Assembly: GCA_015501075.1 (NCBI GenBank)
Contig: JADNYJ010000336.1
Location: 1 to 35,147, forward strand
Direction: 5' to 3'
From: Gymnopilus junonius
Lineage: Eukaryota; Basidiomycota; Agaricomycetes; Agaricales; Galerinaceae
Length of the DNA: 35,147 nt
How positions within the stretch are numbered: the first letter of the stretch is position 1; each line of letters opens with the position of its first letter. Positions 1 to 10,262 of this stretch are shown here, piece by piece. The position numbers were made by a program, and so were the translations under genes. The notes beneath the pieces are model-generated. The model was not told where the DNA came from and did not search any database. It worked only from the letters and a program-made list of their open reading frames with translations.

Positions 1-1154
1 TTGCTACATTGTGAGTTTCTCTTTTGTGATCTTCATCGCCTGGCGTTCTTTTTCTTAAATGTCTCTGTAGCCTCACCCACAGCGTTTGGGGATCGACGTT
101 TATAATCACGATCACGGGATTCTCCTGGGCCATAACTCAATGGGCTCCTTTCTCACTGGTCGGTTCATTTCTTGCTTCGCCTGTTTACCTTATTTTATTG
201 TATCTTCTCCCTTTATCTAGCTGGCAGAAGCAATTCTAACGGAGCCGGCTGCAGGAATAGACGACGGCGAGAGTATTATTCTGGTAGATACTCGGACACA
301 ATCTGGCATAAGGGATGAATATGAAGAAGGCGAACGAAGCGCGTTTTTACCCGGGGATGCGTCTGATTCAGAGGAAGAGCATGAAGATGGGGATGTAGGC
401 GTCAAGAGAAAGAAAATAAAGATGGAGAAGATGTGGAGGAGGGGATAAGAGCAGAGCAGAGGCGCGTGGTGTTAGGGAATTCGCAGGCTCAAATTAGCAG
501 GATCGATATTTCTGTAAGGAGGGGGAGTCATGAAGACGATGTGGAGGAAGGGGAATACGAGATCGTTCCTGGTCCTGGGACCGGAAATGGATCCGGTCGG
601 AGTGGGAGGCGGCGAGACAGGAAGAACGCCCCTGGGACTTTGAGTGCCAAAGCCGGAACAATCATGGTAGGCTTATGCGGATTACCATATCCAACGCTCT
701 GACACACAATTTCATCTGGTATACAGGGCATCCACAACATATTCATCGTCATCCCTCAATTCCTCGTCACAGGCTTCTCAGCTATCCTCTTTGCCCTTTT
801 TGACCCCCAAAAGCCCTCATTACCCGCTCACCGTGGGCCCGTTGCCCCAGCGCCTCCTGCACCTACCGGGGCAGCTGGAGGGAACGTCACTGCTGCTGTG
901 GTGTCGGCTGCTGCGGGCGTGGTGGAGAGGGGTTTACGTTGGAACACCAAGGAGCTGGTGGGTCGGGCAGAGATGGGTGCGGAGATGCCCTCGAATACCG
1001 TTGTTTATATTTTCAGGTGAGTTTGCTGCTTTTTTGTCATTCATTGGTCAGTGTTCATGTAATAAAATTGGATAATGACAGGATCGGAGGTGTCGCTGCG
1101 TCATTTGCGTTCTTCCTGTGTTGGAGGCTATCTAGAGAGGTGCGACATCAATAG
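1..1154 (+). CDS. SLC45/sucrose-carrier-like sugar transporter, C-terminal part (5' end outside window)
   Basis: Partial gene of the major facilitator type, probably a proton-coupled sugar symporter of the SLC45/plant-SUT-like group in the plasma or vacuolar membrane. Exons read as 1-10, 71-158, 221-666, 727-1016 and 1082-1154 with GT-AG introns of 60-65 nt. Exon 71-158 encodes a membrane segment with GFSWAITQWAPFSL, and exon 727-1016 starts with GIHNIFIVIPQFLVTGFSAI. Both are typical of the last transmembrane helices of this family, where the 'IHN...PQ' helix follows a long acidic cytoplasmic loop. That loop is the exon 221-666 product (many E/D, several S/T). The last exon gives a final helix (IGGVAASFAFFLCW) and ends with a basic tail and stop. 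One oddity: the loop starts in one frame (LAEAILTEP...) and continues past a stop near 450 only in another frame (...VEEGIRAEQRR), so about one base is missing somewhere around 345-412. Substrate cannot be told from sequence. Family call confident, exact symporter class less so. Confidence 0.82.
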
Positions 1155-1794
1155 AGAGTAGGCTTAGCTTGATGCAGATGTTATTTCTCAAGCTATGCTG
1201 CGTTTTCTCTTACCTTCGCCCCTTTTTTTTGTAATTTATTGGCTATTAGTACGTATACTCTAAGACTCTCTTTCTGTTGAGATTCTTTGTACATGTAATC
1301 TCATTTTACGGATGGATTTGAACATTCCAAGTTTGACAGAGGATGATGGGTTCAGGTACGTGACTTTCGTGCACAGATTCAGAAGAAATGGATACTGAAG
1401 GTCGAGTTCAGCTTGTACAACTTAAAGGGACAACGTGCTGCCTATAGGACAGCTTACCGTTTGAAACGGGGGCTAGTGGCAGACGCTGAAGATGGTCGGA
1501 CGCCTGCACAGGAGAGACGTAAACCCTATCCAATAGCATGCGGACGGAAGTCAACCTCCAACTCAGATGCAAGCCTCCCTTATCGTTTCGACACAATCGT
1601 CCTCTCTTTGTGCAATGAACTCAATAAGAAAGCCTGTTAAAGATGCTCAGAGTGTCCCTTGCGGTTGCCGCTGTTTGCCTACGTGCCGGTCAGGCTGAAA
1701 CCTGCTTCATCATGGAAGCCGCTACGCAACCTCTCAGGCTGTAGTCAGAGGTCAACCTGTTCTCTCTTTCTCACTTCAGAGTAGCGAACACAGG
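1155..1794. other. intergenic, upstream of secreted protein 1
   Basis: No convincing gene is seen. A short open frame at 1413-1640 has no recognisable composition or splice context. The stretch holds the 3' flank of the transporter gene and the distal promoter of the secreted-protein gene that starts at 1900. Confidence 0.5.
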
Positions 1795-1843
1795 TATATA
1801 AATGCTGGATCATACGATGCCAAGGGTTCCTCAGCTGGTCTCA
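1795..1843 (+). promoter_or_regulatory. core promoter of secreted protein 1: TATA box plus 17-nt element shared with its paralog
   Basis: TATATAAAT lies at 1795-1803, about 100 nt before the ATG at 1900. The 17-mer TTCCTCAGCTGGTCTCA at 1827-1843 recurs identically at 3929-3945, almost the same distance before the paralog's ATG (57 versus 55 nt). This looks like a retained core-promoter or transcription-start region after tandem duplication. Confidence 0.55.
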
Positions 1844-1899
1844 CCTCTCCACCCCACGAACTTTGACAACTTCCTTTCTTCGATTTAATTATCACTACG

Positions 1900-2713
1900 A
1901 TGGTTCAACTCAAAGCTGCTGCCATTGCTCTCATCACTGCTGCGTCTGTTGCTCCGGCATTGGCCTCATACTATAATGACGAATATCTTGCCAAGTAAGG
2001 TCTCACTTATTTTAACCACTAATATACCTGACTGTGATCATTGTAGCCGCGAAGTCATGGATGAACTTGAGGACATCCTCGCCCGAGAAAACGGGAACTT
2101 TGATTTGTTTGTAGTCTTATTTTGTTGTATACATTGGAGCTGATATTTTTACCCATTCAGAGATGCCCGAGATTATGAGGGTTTTTCCAGTCGTGATTAT
2201 TCCAGCGAGGATATCTTCGAGCGCGCTCCGTTTATGATTGAGGATGCAACCCTCGAAGTTCGTGATCTTGCTCCTGAATCTGAGGAGCTTGCTGCACGTT
2301 ACATTGAAAACATGGAGCTCCAGGAACGTGGGCCTGATCCGAATGTCGTGGACTGGGTCAAAGGCCTGTTCCATCACAAGAAGGGCGACAAAGAGCATCA
2401 CGACAAGCACCACGGAAAGCATCAAGGAAAGCACCACGGCAAGCATCACAAGAAACATCATAACAAGCATCATCATAAGAAGGCCGACAATACTGCTCAA
2501 GGTGGCAGTACGCAGACTCCAATTGATAGTGGAGCCTCTTCTGGATCCGGAGCAGAGTACGTTTTTCGTTTCCTGTCTTGTTGAGTACTGTTATTCACTT
2601 CGAGCAGTGTCTCTAGTCGTGAGCTCTATGAACGTGGATGGGAGGCACAATCTGAATACGAAGAATTATTGAGACGTTACTACGACGATATCTATGAACG
2701 TGCCATGGCATGA
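1900..2713 (+). CDS. small secreted protein 1 with His/Lys-rich tract (uncharacterised family)
   Basis: Four exons: 1900-1994, 2047-2106, 2161-2556, 2608-2713. They join in frame to 218 residues. Residues 1-22 form a classic signal peptide (MVQLKAAAIALITAASVAPALA) with cleavage likely after APALA. The mature part is acidic, with repeated ARE/ARD/SRD/ERxP-type blocks, then PDPNVVDWVKGLFHHKK at about residue 110. A tract at about residues 122-160 follows that is almost only His, Lys and Gly, with about 16 His. A Ser/Gly linker precedes the C-terminal module SRELYERGWEAQSEYEELLRR. The start is chosen because it begins the signal peptide and aligns with the paralog at 4000. The tract could bind metal ions (Zn, Cu, Ni) or interact with anionic surfaces; that is inference. 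I do not recognise the family. Extracellular location is well supported, function unknown. The longer frame at 2238-2672 is a shadow. Confidence 0.8.
2371..2483 (+). repeat. His/Lys-rich codon repeat (HHGK/HHKK units)
   Basis: Imperfect tandem of about 12-nt units (CAY CAY RRN AAG and variants) inside exon 3 of secreted protein 1, encoding units such as DKHHGKHQGKHHGKHHKK. The paralog has a short HHKKKDDKK here followed by Ser/Thr/Pro repeats, so this part has diverged by repeat slippage while the flanks are conserved. Confidence 0.75.
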
Positions 2714-3899
2714 AGCTACTATCGCAATAATCGAAAAAGCTTTTCTGCTATTAATAGTTATACCAAGTATGCAACAAAGATTTCATTATTTGTATTCAAG
2801 TTTAACAAAGAAATCATCGATAACGGAAGAATTTGTGCTACTTTTGGGCTACTGCCTGCCTGACTTAACCCAAGCAAGATCGATTACAAGGGTGTCGAGA
2901 GCCCTGAGACTGGTCATGTTTTCCTCGAGAGACTGAGTTCAGAAATAATGTCTGAGTCGATATTTTAGATGCTGATACTATATTCTGAATAAGAAAACCT
3001 TTGCTGGGCCTTCCGTGAATTGTTACTCAAAAGAAACGAGATCCGTTCCCCTTTGGAGTCTGACTTAGGTTGATCGAGACAGGAAGTCAGGTATTCGGAG
3101 GAGACTCTGAAAATTTGCTGTCAACCCGAATATAAATTAGTGGTCAACCACTTTATGAATACATGTAGGCGAAATTGAGGAAAATCTTCCTTCTTCAACA
3201 GTGCAAGGAAAGTGGTCAGAATTTGGTCAGAATGGGTTGCGCCTCGCTTAGGTCTGCCCTAAACAGACGCGTCTATTATCACATGACATGCATCTACGAA
3301 AATTCCCCTCACCCTTTCTCAAATTCTTTCCTTGAAATTTCACAAACCTTTATCCAATCTTTGCCTCCGCTATATGGTTCAAATCAGCGCACCGAAGATT
3401 CTAATTGCCCTGCACAACACTCAACTCCCAAGATGTTTGCCTGGTTTCTACATTCCTGAGACAGTCTCAGACAGAGTGAATGCTATAGCGAGCTCTGAGC
3501 TTGACCTACCTACTATAGGCGAATCGTCGGGTCATTGGATCTCGGAGGATGTGGAAGGTTGACAGAAGATTGTATGCCTGTCTGCTCGGAAATTTGCCTA
3601 GTCTGGTGCGGCCGCATAGTCGGCCAATCCCAAAACATCATCTGCGATGGTCGACGTCGGCTTCATGGTGTTTCAGCTCCGTCCACGCTGTGTCCCGCCA
3701 TCGTGGTCGACTTACAGCTCAGAAAACAATGTTACCTTCTCGTTTCTTCTGTCACTGCTTGCTGTCGGCTACTCAGGCACATTTGAAACGGGAAACTGAC
3801 AGTTGGAAAAAGTCCGTCAAGCTGCAGATTGAGAGGTCGTTGCCACCGGCCCGTCGTCGATAGTGTTTCCGATCGGAACTTTGGGAACGCTTCTGGGAC
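2714..3899. other. intergenic between the two secreted-protein paralogs
   Basis: About 1.2 kb with only short overlapping open frames (for example 3175-3459 and 3549-3863) that lack recognisable motifs or consistent splice signals. I see no remnant of a third paralog. The right edge is the promoter of the gene at 4000. Confidence 0.5.
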
Positions 3900-3945
3900 T
3901 TAAATACCCTGTCATGGTTTGGATACGATTCCTCAGCTGGTCTCA
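3900..3945 (+). promoter_or_regulatory. core promoter of secreted protein 2
   Basis: TTAAATA at 3900-3906 is in the TATA position, and the 17-mer at 3929-3945 is identical to 1827-1843 upstream of the paralog. Both copies are preceded by ATACGAT within 20 nt. The spacing to the ATG is conserved. Confidence 0.5.
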
Positions 3946-3999
3946 TCATCATCTTCTCGATAATTACATCTCTCAGTCCCGACTCCCACTATCACCATT

Positions 4000-5200
4000 A
4001 TGGTTTACATGAAAGCTACTGCTATTGCTCTCCTCGCCGCTGGATCCATTGCTCCAGTGTTGGCCTCATACTACAATGAAGATTACCTTGAGCAGTATGT
4101 CTTTTTCCTAGTCACTATTTTATTCATTTTAACTGATGTGTCTGATTTTAGGCGTGAAGTATCAGATGAACTTGCAGAAGTACTTGCGCGTGAATACGGC
4201 TATGATCTGTGGGTCGCCTCAACAATCAGTTTTTGTCCAAATCCATAATTAATTTCCCTTCATTCAGTAGAGCACGCGAGTATGAAAACTACGAAAGGAT
4301 ATCTCGTCGTGGATTCTATGATGTCGACGATCTTTTCGAGCGCTCTCCTTCCATGGTGGAGGATGTGAGCTTTGCTAGCCGCGACCTTCAGCCGGAATAT
4401 GCAGAACTCTTGACACGGTACTTCAACGATCTTGAGGAACGTGAGCCCGATCCCAATGTCATTGAATGGTTCAAGAACCTCTTCCATCACAAAAAGAAAG
4501 ACGACAAGAAGACTCAAAGCATCACCGCCAGTACTACCACCAGTACCACTGCAACAACGACCCCTACTCCAACCCCTGCTGCTCAAGACAACGTGCAGGC
4601 TCCCACTGACAATGGAGCATCTGCTGGTACAGAGTATGTCCTTTATTCTGTACATGAGAATCTGCATTTAACCACTCTCTCAGTCCGAGCACTGTTTCAA
4701 GCCGTGAGCTCTACGGCCGTGATGACATAGAGTACGAAGAACTTGTGATGCGTTACTTCGACGATATGTACAAGCGCGGGCTTGCAGCTGAAGTGGATTC
4801 TAGCAGTCTCTCTGCCCGCAAATTTGAGGACAATCTCGAGCTCCTTCAACGCTCTCCGGATCCCAACATCATTGAATGGTTCAAGAACCTTTTCCATCAC
4901 AAGAAGAAGGACGATAAGAAAGCGGCGAGCACAACTACCACTACAAGTAGTACAACAACTTCACTCCCACTCCCACTCCATCCCCTGACGCTGGTGCAGA
5001 GTGCGTTTTTCAGTTGTGCATATATTTTACAGTTTGCTCATTGCCTTACATCATTTAGTCCAAATGCGGTCACTAGTCGTGAGCTTTACGGACGAGCTGA
5101 ACAAGAGTACGAGGACCTCCTGATGCGTTACTACGATGAGCTCTTAACCTGGACTAAAATTTTAATCGGAGTTGGCTCGGAGATTGACTGCCGGAAATAA
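4000..5200 (+). CDS. small secreted protein 2, paralog with duplicated module (uncharacterised family)
   Basis: Exons 4000-4094, 4152-4208, 4268-4633, 4684-5000 and 5059-5200; about 325 residues once one missing base is allowed for. The signal peptide MVYMKATAIALLAAGSIAPVLA and following SYYNEDYLEQ match the neighbour's SYYNDEYL. Then come ERSP, RDLQPEYAELLTRYF and PDPNVIEWFKNLFHHKKKDDKK, a Ser/Thr/Pro-rich linker (probably O-glycosylated), and SRELYGR...EYEELVMRYF. Exon 4 contains a second copy of the PDPNIIEWFKNLFHHKKKDDKK block and linker, and exon 5 a second SRELYGR...EYEDLLMRYY block. The gene therefore has one module more than its paralog. The frame breaks near 4959-4963: the expected ACT-CCC (TP) repeat and the conserved GCA-GA splice junction continue one frame over, implying a 1-nt deletion. 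The last 17 residues (LTWTKILIGVGSEIDCRK) do not match the paralog's end (IYERAMA). Function unknown. Confidence 0.75.
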
Positions 5201-6039
5201 TAAACCATTCCATTACATATTTGCCACTAAATAGCACAGTGTCTGGTATCTGCACCGTTTATTATACTTACGAATTAGGATGTTAACGAGCAATATTCTC
5301 ACACGACCTTTCCTCTTCGTTTCTTATCATCCTCGCAGAACCCATATTTGATGATCTAAAACATGAAGTGACTCTTGAACAAGACCAAGTCAAGTGAGGT
5401 GTCCATGACGTGGATGGCGCTGCACAGGGTATTGGCAGGAGTTGGAGGACAGGATGACAAGGAAAAAAGTGACGAAGCATATTATGCCTACGCCGGCCAC
5501 TTGAAGCTTTGGGCAAAGCTTAAAAATATAGAGGACCTGTTACCCAATTGCTTCAAGTTGAGATTCAGCTTCGAACTATTTCATTGAGCACCGATTACTA
5601 TGACGGACTTGAAAGATCCTTGGCACTCGAAAGGTCAGGACAGAAGCTGCGGGCTGGGATACATTTTCCTGGGACTCCAAGGTCTTTACAGCAGTAGATT
5701 GCTCTATTTATACCTGTACAGAATGACCCCGATAGGCAGATTTGATATGAGCAGAGTGATACTTGAACACTGAAAATGGGTGGAAATGACAATTAATGAC
5801 GAAATGGACAGAGTGATCCTTGCTACAAGTTGAGACTCACTTAAAACAGACAGAAATGTCAGCAAATCCTCTAACTTTACCTCTCAATTGCTTCCCATCT
5901 CCATTTTGAATTCTTATTTTTGGTCCCAGTTGCACAGGTTCAATGGAAGGCTTTGATAAGGGACCACATACAATTGGAGGGTGGCAAAAATATTATGTAG
6001 CTTGCCATTCTAGAGGTTCCAATGTTGAACAGCCTTTAA
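5201..6039. other. intergenic between secreted protein 2 and tRNA
   Basis: No supported gene. The short frames at 5283-5516 (-) and 5375-5587 (+) overlap each other on opposite strands and show no motif. The right part is AT-richer and leads into the tRNA gene. Confidence 0.5.
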
Positions 6040-6113
6040 GGCCGGCTAGCTCAGTTGGTTAGAGCGTGGTGCTAATAACGCCAAGGTCCTGGGTTCGACC
6101 CCCATGTTGGCCA
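6040..6113 (+). tRNA. tRNA-Ile (anticodon AAU)
   Basis: A full cloverleaf can be drawn. The acceptor GGCCGGC pairs with GTTGGCC (two G-U pairs). The D-arm is GCTC/GAGC. The anticodon stem TGGTG/CGCCA encloses the loop CTAATAA with AAT at 6074-6076, and the T-loop is TTCGACC. There is no intron. The outermost T-stem pair (C against T) is mismatched. The decoded codon is AUU, plus AUC/AUA by inosine wobble. The gene stands alone between protein genes. Confidence 0.93.
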
Positions 6114-6119
6114 TGAGAA

Positions 6120-6125
6120 TTTTTT
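6120..6125 (+). terminator. RNA polymerase III terminator of the tRNA gene
   Basis: A run of six T on the coding strand begins 7 nt after the tRNA 3' end, the normal Pol III stop signal. Confidence 0.8.
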
Positions 6126-6485
6126 GTAATCTGTTTTACTGTAGCTCCTTTAATTTTTGGTTCTAGCAAAGAGCATTCCACCAGATTCATTTGAAGACCG
6201 TGGTTTGTAAGTGCTGTACTACAAACACCATGATTATATTCTACCTTATTGCTATATTTTTTTGAAGTAAAGAAGGATGGCCGATGCTCAAAGAACAATA
6301 TTTAATCTACAATATAGACTCTTTGGCATGGTTATACCGCTACAGAGGTACCACACGCTTTCCTCATATGCTGATGGCTCGCAGTACTTTACAACTCGGA
6401 GAGATACAATACTCAGGTACCCTGAACACCATCACAAGCATTAAACCATCTCCGAAGAATCCACCTTAAAGTTACACATCTCATA
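6126..6485. other. intergenic between tRNA and SET-domain gene
   Basis: No gene seen. It holds the 3' flank of the minus-strand SET gene that ends at 6486. Confidence 0.5.
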
Positions 6486-8352
6486 CTAGTACTCCTCCTT
6501 GTACCGCGCAGCTCTACTCACCAACCCCATCGTCTCGTAAAAATACAACCCCTCCCGGCGCAGGGCGTCTTTAAATTTGATGATGGGGTCGGTGGCGCTT
6601 TCCGCTACACGTGGGGTTTGACCGTTATTGCTTGAAGTCCACCCTTGGACTTGATGCATGTCCCCCCACCCCATAGCGCGATGGGCGTACTCCACGCGCA
6701 GGCTGTTGGATTCTGGGGGTGGCATAAACGCAGGCGGGGCAGTCGCATGTGAACCCGTAAGAAAGGAGGAGGGAGGACTGTCGTTCGGCTGTGGGCTGTT
6801 CGATGTTGGTGTAGGAGTAGAAGAGCTCTTGGCCGGCTTTGATGTCCGCTCGGGCGATGAATTGGAAGGAGAAGGAGGATAGGGAGAAGTCGACGTCGAT
6901 GTTTGGTATGCAGCTGGTGAAATATGAGTTGGAGAGGAGCGTCAGTCAGTCATGTCAGTCGGTAAGGGTAACTGTACACATTTAAGCTTGTTTTGGGAGA
7001 AAAAGTACTGACCTATGGTTAATCCTCGACCCAATCTTGACGATCCCAGAGTACCCATTCGCACCATCATCCCACAGCTTCTCCCCATCAAACACCTTCC
7101 CGCTCATACTAAACCCATTCGTGCGTACGATCCCCAGAATCGGTCCGCTCCCATCCCCCTGCTCCCCCGTATGACTATTCGCAAGCTCCATAAACGCCTC
7201 CCTGTCCTTCTTCAACATCCGACCCACCGCCACCTCGAGCTGCTTCTCCCATTCCAGCATCACCATCTCCTTATGCTTTTCGTCGTCCAAATCCAAAGCC
7301 AGGTCCAAATCCAAATCCAAATTGAGCATCTGGACGACCTTGTGATTACCCCGTGGAACCACCAACAAAGGCCGCTCGGCGAAGATCAGCTCGCCCATCT
7401 GGATGTCCTTGGTTGCGAATACGCCTAGGCCCTTGGTTGGGGTGGCCTTGACGATGTAGGCGGGCGATGATGACCCAGACGAGCGGGGTTTGGGGATGGG
7501 CTTGAGGTATCCTGGTGCGTTGACGATTTTGCCCTTGGTCGCGGCGTCGCACCAGAATTCGCTGTGCCCGTCTGGGTCGAGTGGGTCGGTGATGTTGCGG
7601 GAGGGGATGGTGGTGAATAGCATGGTGCCTGCTGGATAGTCGATCTCCAAACGGTGTCCGGCGGCCATCGTTATTTTCGATTTGTAGCCTTCTGGGATGG
7701 CTGGAGAAGGTGGGAAGTATGTTCGTTAGGTACAGTCAAAAGCGAAAGAACAAAGATATTTACTGAATGGCGTCTTTGGAAGCTTTGAGCGCTTTGACGG
7801 ACCTGAGAGAGAAAAAGGAAGGAAGAAATTGTTACTTTGATATTAACCCTTACAAAAAAAAATATTCTTACCTGCCGTCGCCTGAGCAGAAAAAGCACTA
7901 GGAACAGAAATTTCCGAATCGGCTGATAACATCGCAAGTGCTGCCACTCCATAAAAAAGCTCTGTGGAATGAGATGTCAGTTATTGCCGATGCACGCCAA
8001 TCATCCTTGGGGATAGACCTTACCTTTCAATTCCTCGGTCGATTTCTGCTGCTTCAATGACTCGCAAAATTTTTTGTCATCTTTGAGGGCCATGATCCTG
8101 TCGACGAGATACTCTAGCAACAAACAGAAATGATTTCCGTAATTTCTCCCGAGAGTGCAACACTTACATACCTTTGAGCATTTCCGCAGTGGTCCCCAGT
8201 TCCGGAAGGCTGGCAGCGTCGGCAGCTGAAGGATCCGGAGGAGAGGCTGACGGTGTCTTCTGCTTCTGCTTGGATGAAGACGAAGATGGAGCAGAGTTGC
8301 CTGGGAGAGAGGCACGCTTCTTTGCTTTTGCTTTGGATTTACTTCGGGTCAT
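6486..8352 (-). CDS. SET-domain protein 1
   Basis: Minus-strand exons 8172-8352, 8024-8113, 7872-7961, 7764-7802, 7013-7700 and 6486-6913; all junctions are GT-AG and keep frame, giving about 504 residues. The N-terminus is basic and Ser-rich (MTRSKSKAKAKKRAS), as in nuclear proteins. The SET core is visible as AYIVKATPTKGLGVFATKDI and GELIFAERPLL. The cofactor and substrate-pocket motif RINHSCIPN is split by intron 5, GQELFYSY follows, and post-SET Cys residues CDCPAC come next. This arrangement (long insert between the SET halves) matches the fungal SMYD-like SET proteins that are expanded in Agaricomycetes; lysine methylation is the family activity, substrate unknown. The frame breaks at the G5 run at 6715-6719 (CCCCC in coding sense). 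One base fewer gives the expected ATPESNSLRVEY continuation, so the stop reached in the uncorrected frame is probably an error or a disabling mutation. The start at 8352 is chosen over an in-frame upstream extension because the extension is not protein-like. Confidence 0.8.
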
Positions 8353-9157
8353 TGGAACGTTGGGCGAGGTGCTTAAATCAAGGCGATGACGGTGGGAGTG
8401 GTAGGAAGAAAAGGGATTGGGCGGACTCGAGTGGACATGCGGGAGTTTATCAGAGCACTGAATAGGGAGAGTTCTGCTCGATCGACTGTGCCAGCCACCT
8501 TCGAGAAAGGAATTGGTGAAGCTAATCAAGGCGATCGAAGGAGACTCCGATCATAAAGAAGGTACAGCGCTTTTGCCTGCTGACCAAATTAAGCATGGCG
8601 CGTGCTTGAATTTGGGCGAAAGAGGAAAGTCGAGGTCAGATGAAAGAGGGGAAACTGAGTGTAACGTAGTGGCTCTGGCGCTATAGAAAATCTAAAAGCA
8701 TTTCTTTAGAATGTAGAAAAGCAAAGCAAGCAGATGAATACGCACTGATTACGCTAGATCGCGCGCTGGGAGGTTCATGAGATGACGTGTCCTCTACCAG
8801 AGGACAGGGCTACAGTCATGGGCCTTCCTTGGGCGACTGAAACTGTGTGGATGTCCAGGACCACATAACGGAGGAACGATGAGGTGATGGTCAGAATCCA
8901 AGACGCGTCTCTCACGTGTTCCGGTTTGTCCGTCGTCCGACCAGTGCTGTTCAAATTGTACCCTTACCTTGACTATAACTTGCGCCTTCTATACCCTGAC
9001 AGGATTCTAGTCTCGTACTTCTTCCTCGAGCGACCAATTGTCGCCGATTTTTGACTTCCATTGACCTCTCAAGCCTGGAGCTTGATTGAAGCTTGACGAT
9101 ATGCTCCTTCCGCGCAGGTAGGTCACCCATTGGACCTCCAGAAGAGTCAATATTTCA
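8353..9157. other. intergenic, divergent promoter region
   Basis: Lies between the start of SET-domain protein 1 (-) and the tentative gene at 9158 (+), so it probably holds two promoters. A CACGTG E-box-like hexamer is near 8914. No gene seen. Confidence 0.45.
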
Positions 9158-10262
9158 ATGTTCATCGCCAGACTTGGTGAAGAAGAAGAAGATCAGGATG
9201 GGGATCAGGTAGGCAGTCTCTCCTCTGACGTAGGATTTCGTTTCCTAACCTCTGCACTGGCATAAGGGTCTGTATTCGACCCCTCAAAACTCAGCGACCA
9301 CTTCTGAATGGGATTGGAATTTACGATATCACCTGTGGGCTGAGCTATGGAGTCCGTGCAAGCCTCTAATTGGCATTATTTACTCTGTAAGTCCCCTGGA
9401 CTGTAACTCTCATCGCAATTTTCTAATTTCCCTGCTGTCGACCTAGCTGTCGGCTTTCCCTTGTTTTAAGTCTTCATTGCGACAACGGCTTGGTATGCAA
9501 GGCAGGTGAGGTCAGGGTTCTGATACCCATACCACTATGAAAGCCTTATGAATTTATAGGTCATGGCTGTCATAACTATGATTGCCTTCTGCGCTGTAAT
9601 GACTGGCAGAGTACATGATCGACCATCTCTTCATTTACTGCAAACCTGTTGCATCCCTGCCTCTCCCTAACTTCAATCCGACCCCTCCTTCTCGGAGCGA
9701 CGTATCATCAAGCTGTCTGACCACGGAAGATGACTATCCATGGTCACCCTCACCCTTTCGTGTATCGTAAGCTGAATTTTTGCCACGTTATCCTGCAGAA
9801 AAGGTGTTGCAGATTCAAAGGGTGCATATGGATTGTCCTCATGGTCTTATATGCACTCTACATTATTGCAAATCGACAGAAACGATATTCCAAGCCATTT
9901 GAACTTCACGTTGGCGCAAGCAAGTCACTTGGTCCGTCATCTTTCCATCATCTACCAGTCCTACTACCCTACGTTGGCGACTCCCATTCATCGAACACCT
10001 CGGCCCCTTCTCACTGAGCATTTTATCAAAATTGCAGGTGCATGATCAAATTGGTAAGCAATATCTGCCGATCCTCAATCAGAAGCTGACCTTTTGTCGT
10101 TTCTCAAACAAGCCTCCTGAAATTGAAGGACAGATTCACGGCGTATTATGAGCGGTTGGACGGACTAGATATTCCGCTTCGGCGCCCTGCGAGAATGTTT
10201 GCTTCCTCTCTGTGCCTTTGCGTCGCCCAACTTCTGCGTGACCAATGGCTTAATGACGCCTG
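9158..10262 (+). CDS. tentative uncharacterised spliced gene with a membrane segment
   Basis: Read from local coding character and splice signals. Exon 9158-9208 gives MFIARLGEEEEDQDGDQ. Exon 9267-9386 gives GLYSTPQNSATTSEWDWNLR and a part ending KPLIGIIYS. Exon 9471-9505 gives FIATTAWYARQ. From 9560 the reading is VMAVITMIAFCAVMTG, a hydrophobic helix, then YMIDHLFIYCKPVASLPLPN in another frame. A further block gives DIPSHLNFTLAQASHLVRHL and RPLLTEHF, and a last block KLKDRFTAYYERLDGLDIPL ends at 10262. The first two exons are in phase, but two joints need a single-base shift (before 9471 and near 9612). One intron (about 9773-9804) would be unusually short. Either the gene carries sequence errors, or it is decaying, or the model is wrong. 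I do not recognise a family. Confidence 0.35.

Noticed and set aside
2238..2672. 144-codon frame with Thr/Ile/Ser repeats overlapping secreted protein 1
   Set aside because: Alternate reading frame of the His-tract exon. The other frame has a signal peptide, intron agreement and a paralog.
1900..5200. Kex2-processed repeat peptide precursor
   Set aside because: Only scattered dibasic sites (RR, KR) and no regular spacing of them around a repeated core peptide.
7015..7428. Plus-strand 137-codon frame rich in Gln/His/Leu
   Set aside because: Antisense of SET protein 1 exon 5, including its Leu-Asp repeat.
8353..8529. N-terminal extension of SET protein 1
   Set aside because: In frame but rich in His/Ser/Pro without family resemblance. 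The ATG at 8352 begins a typical basic N-terminus.
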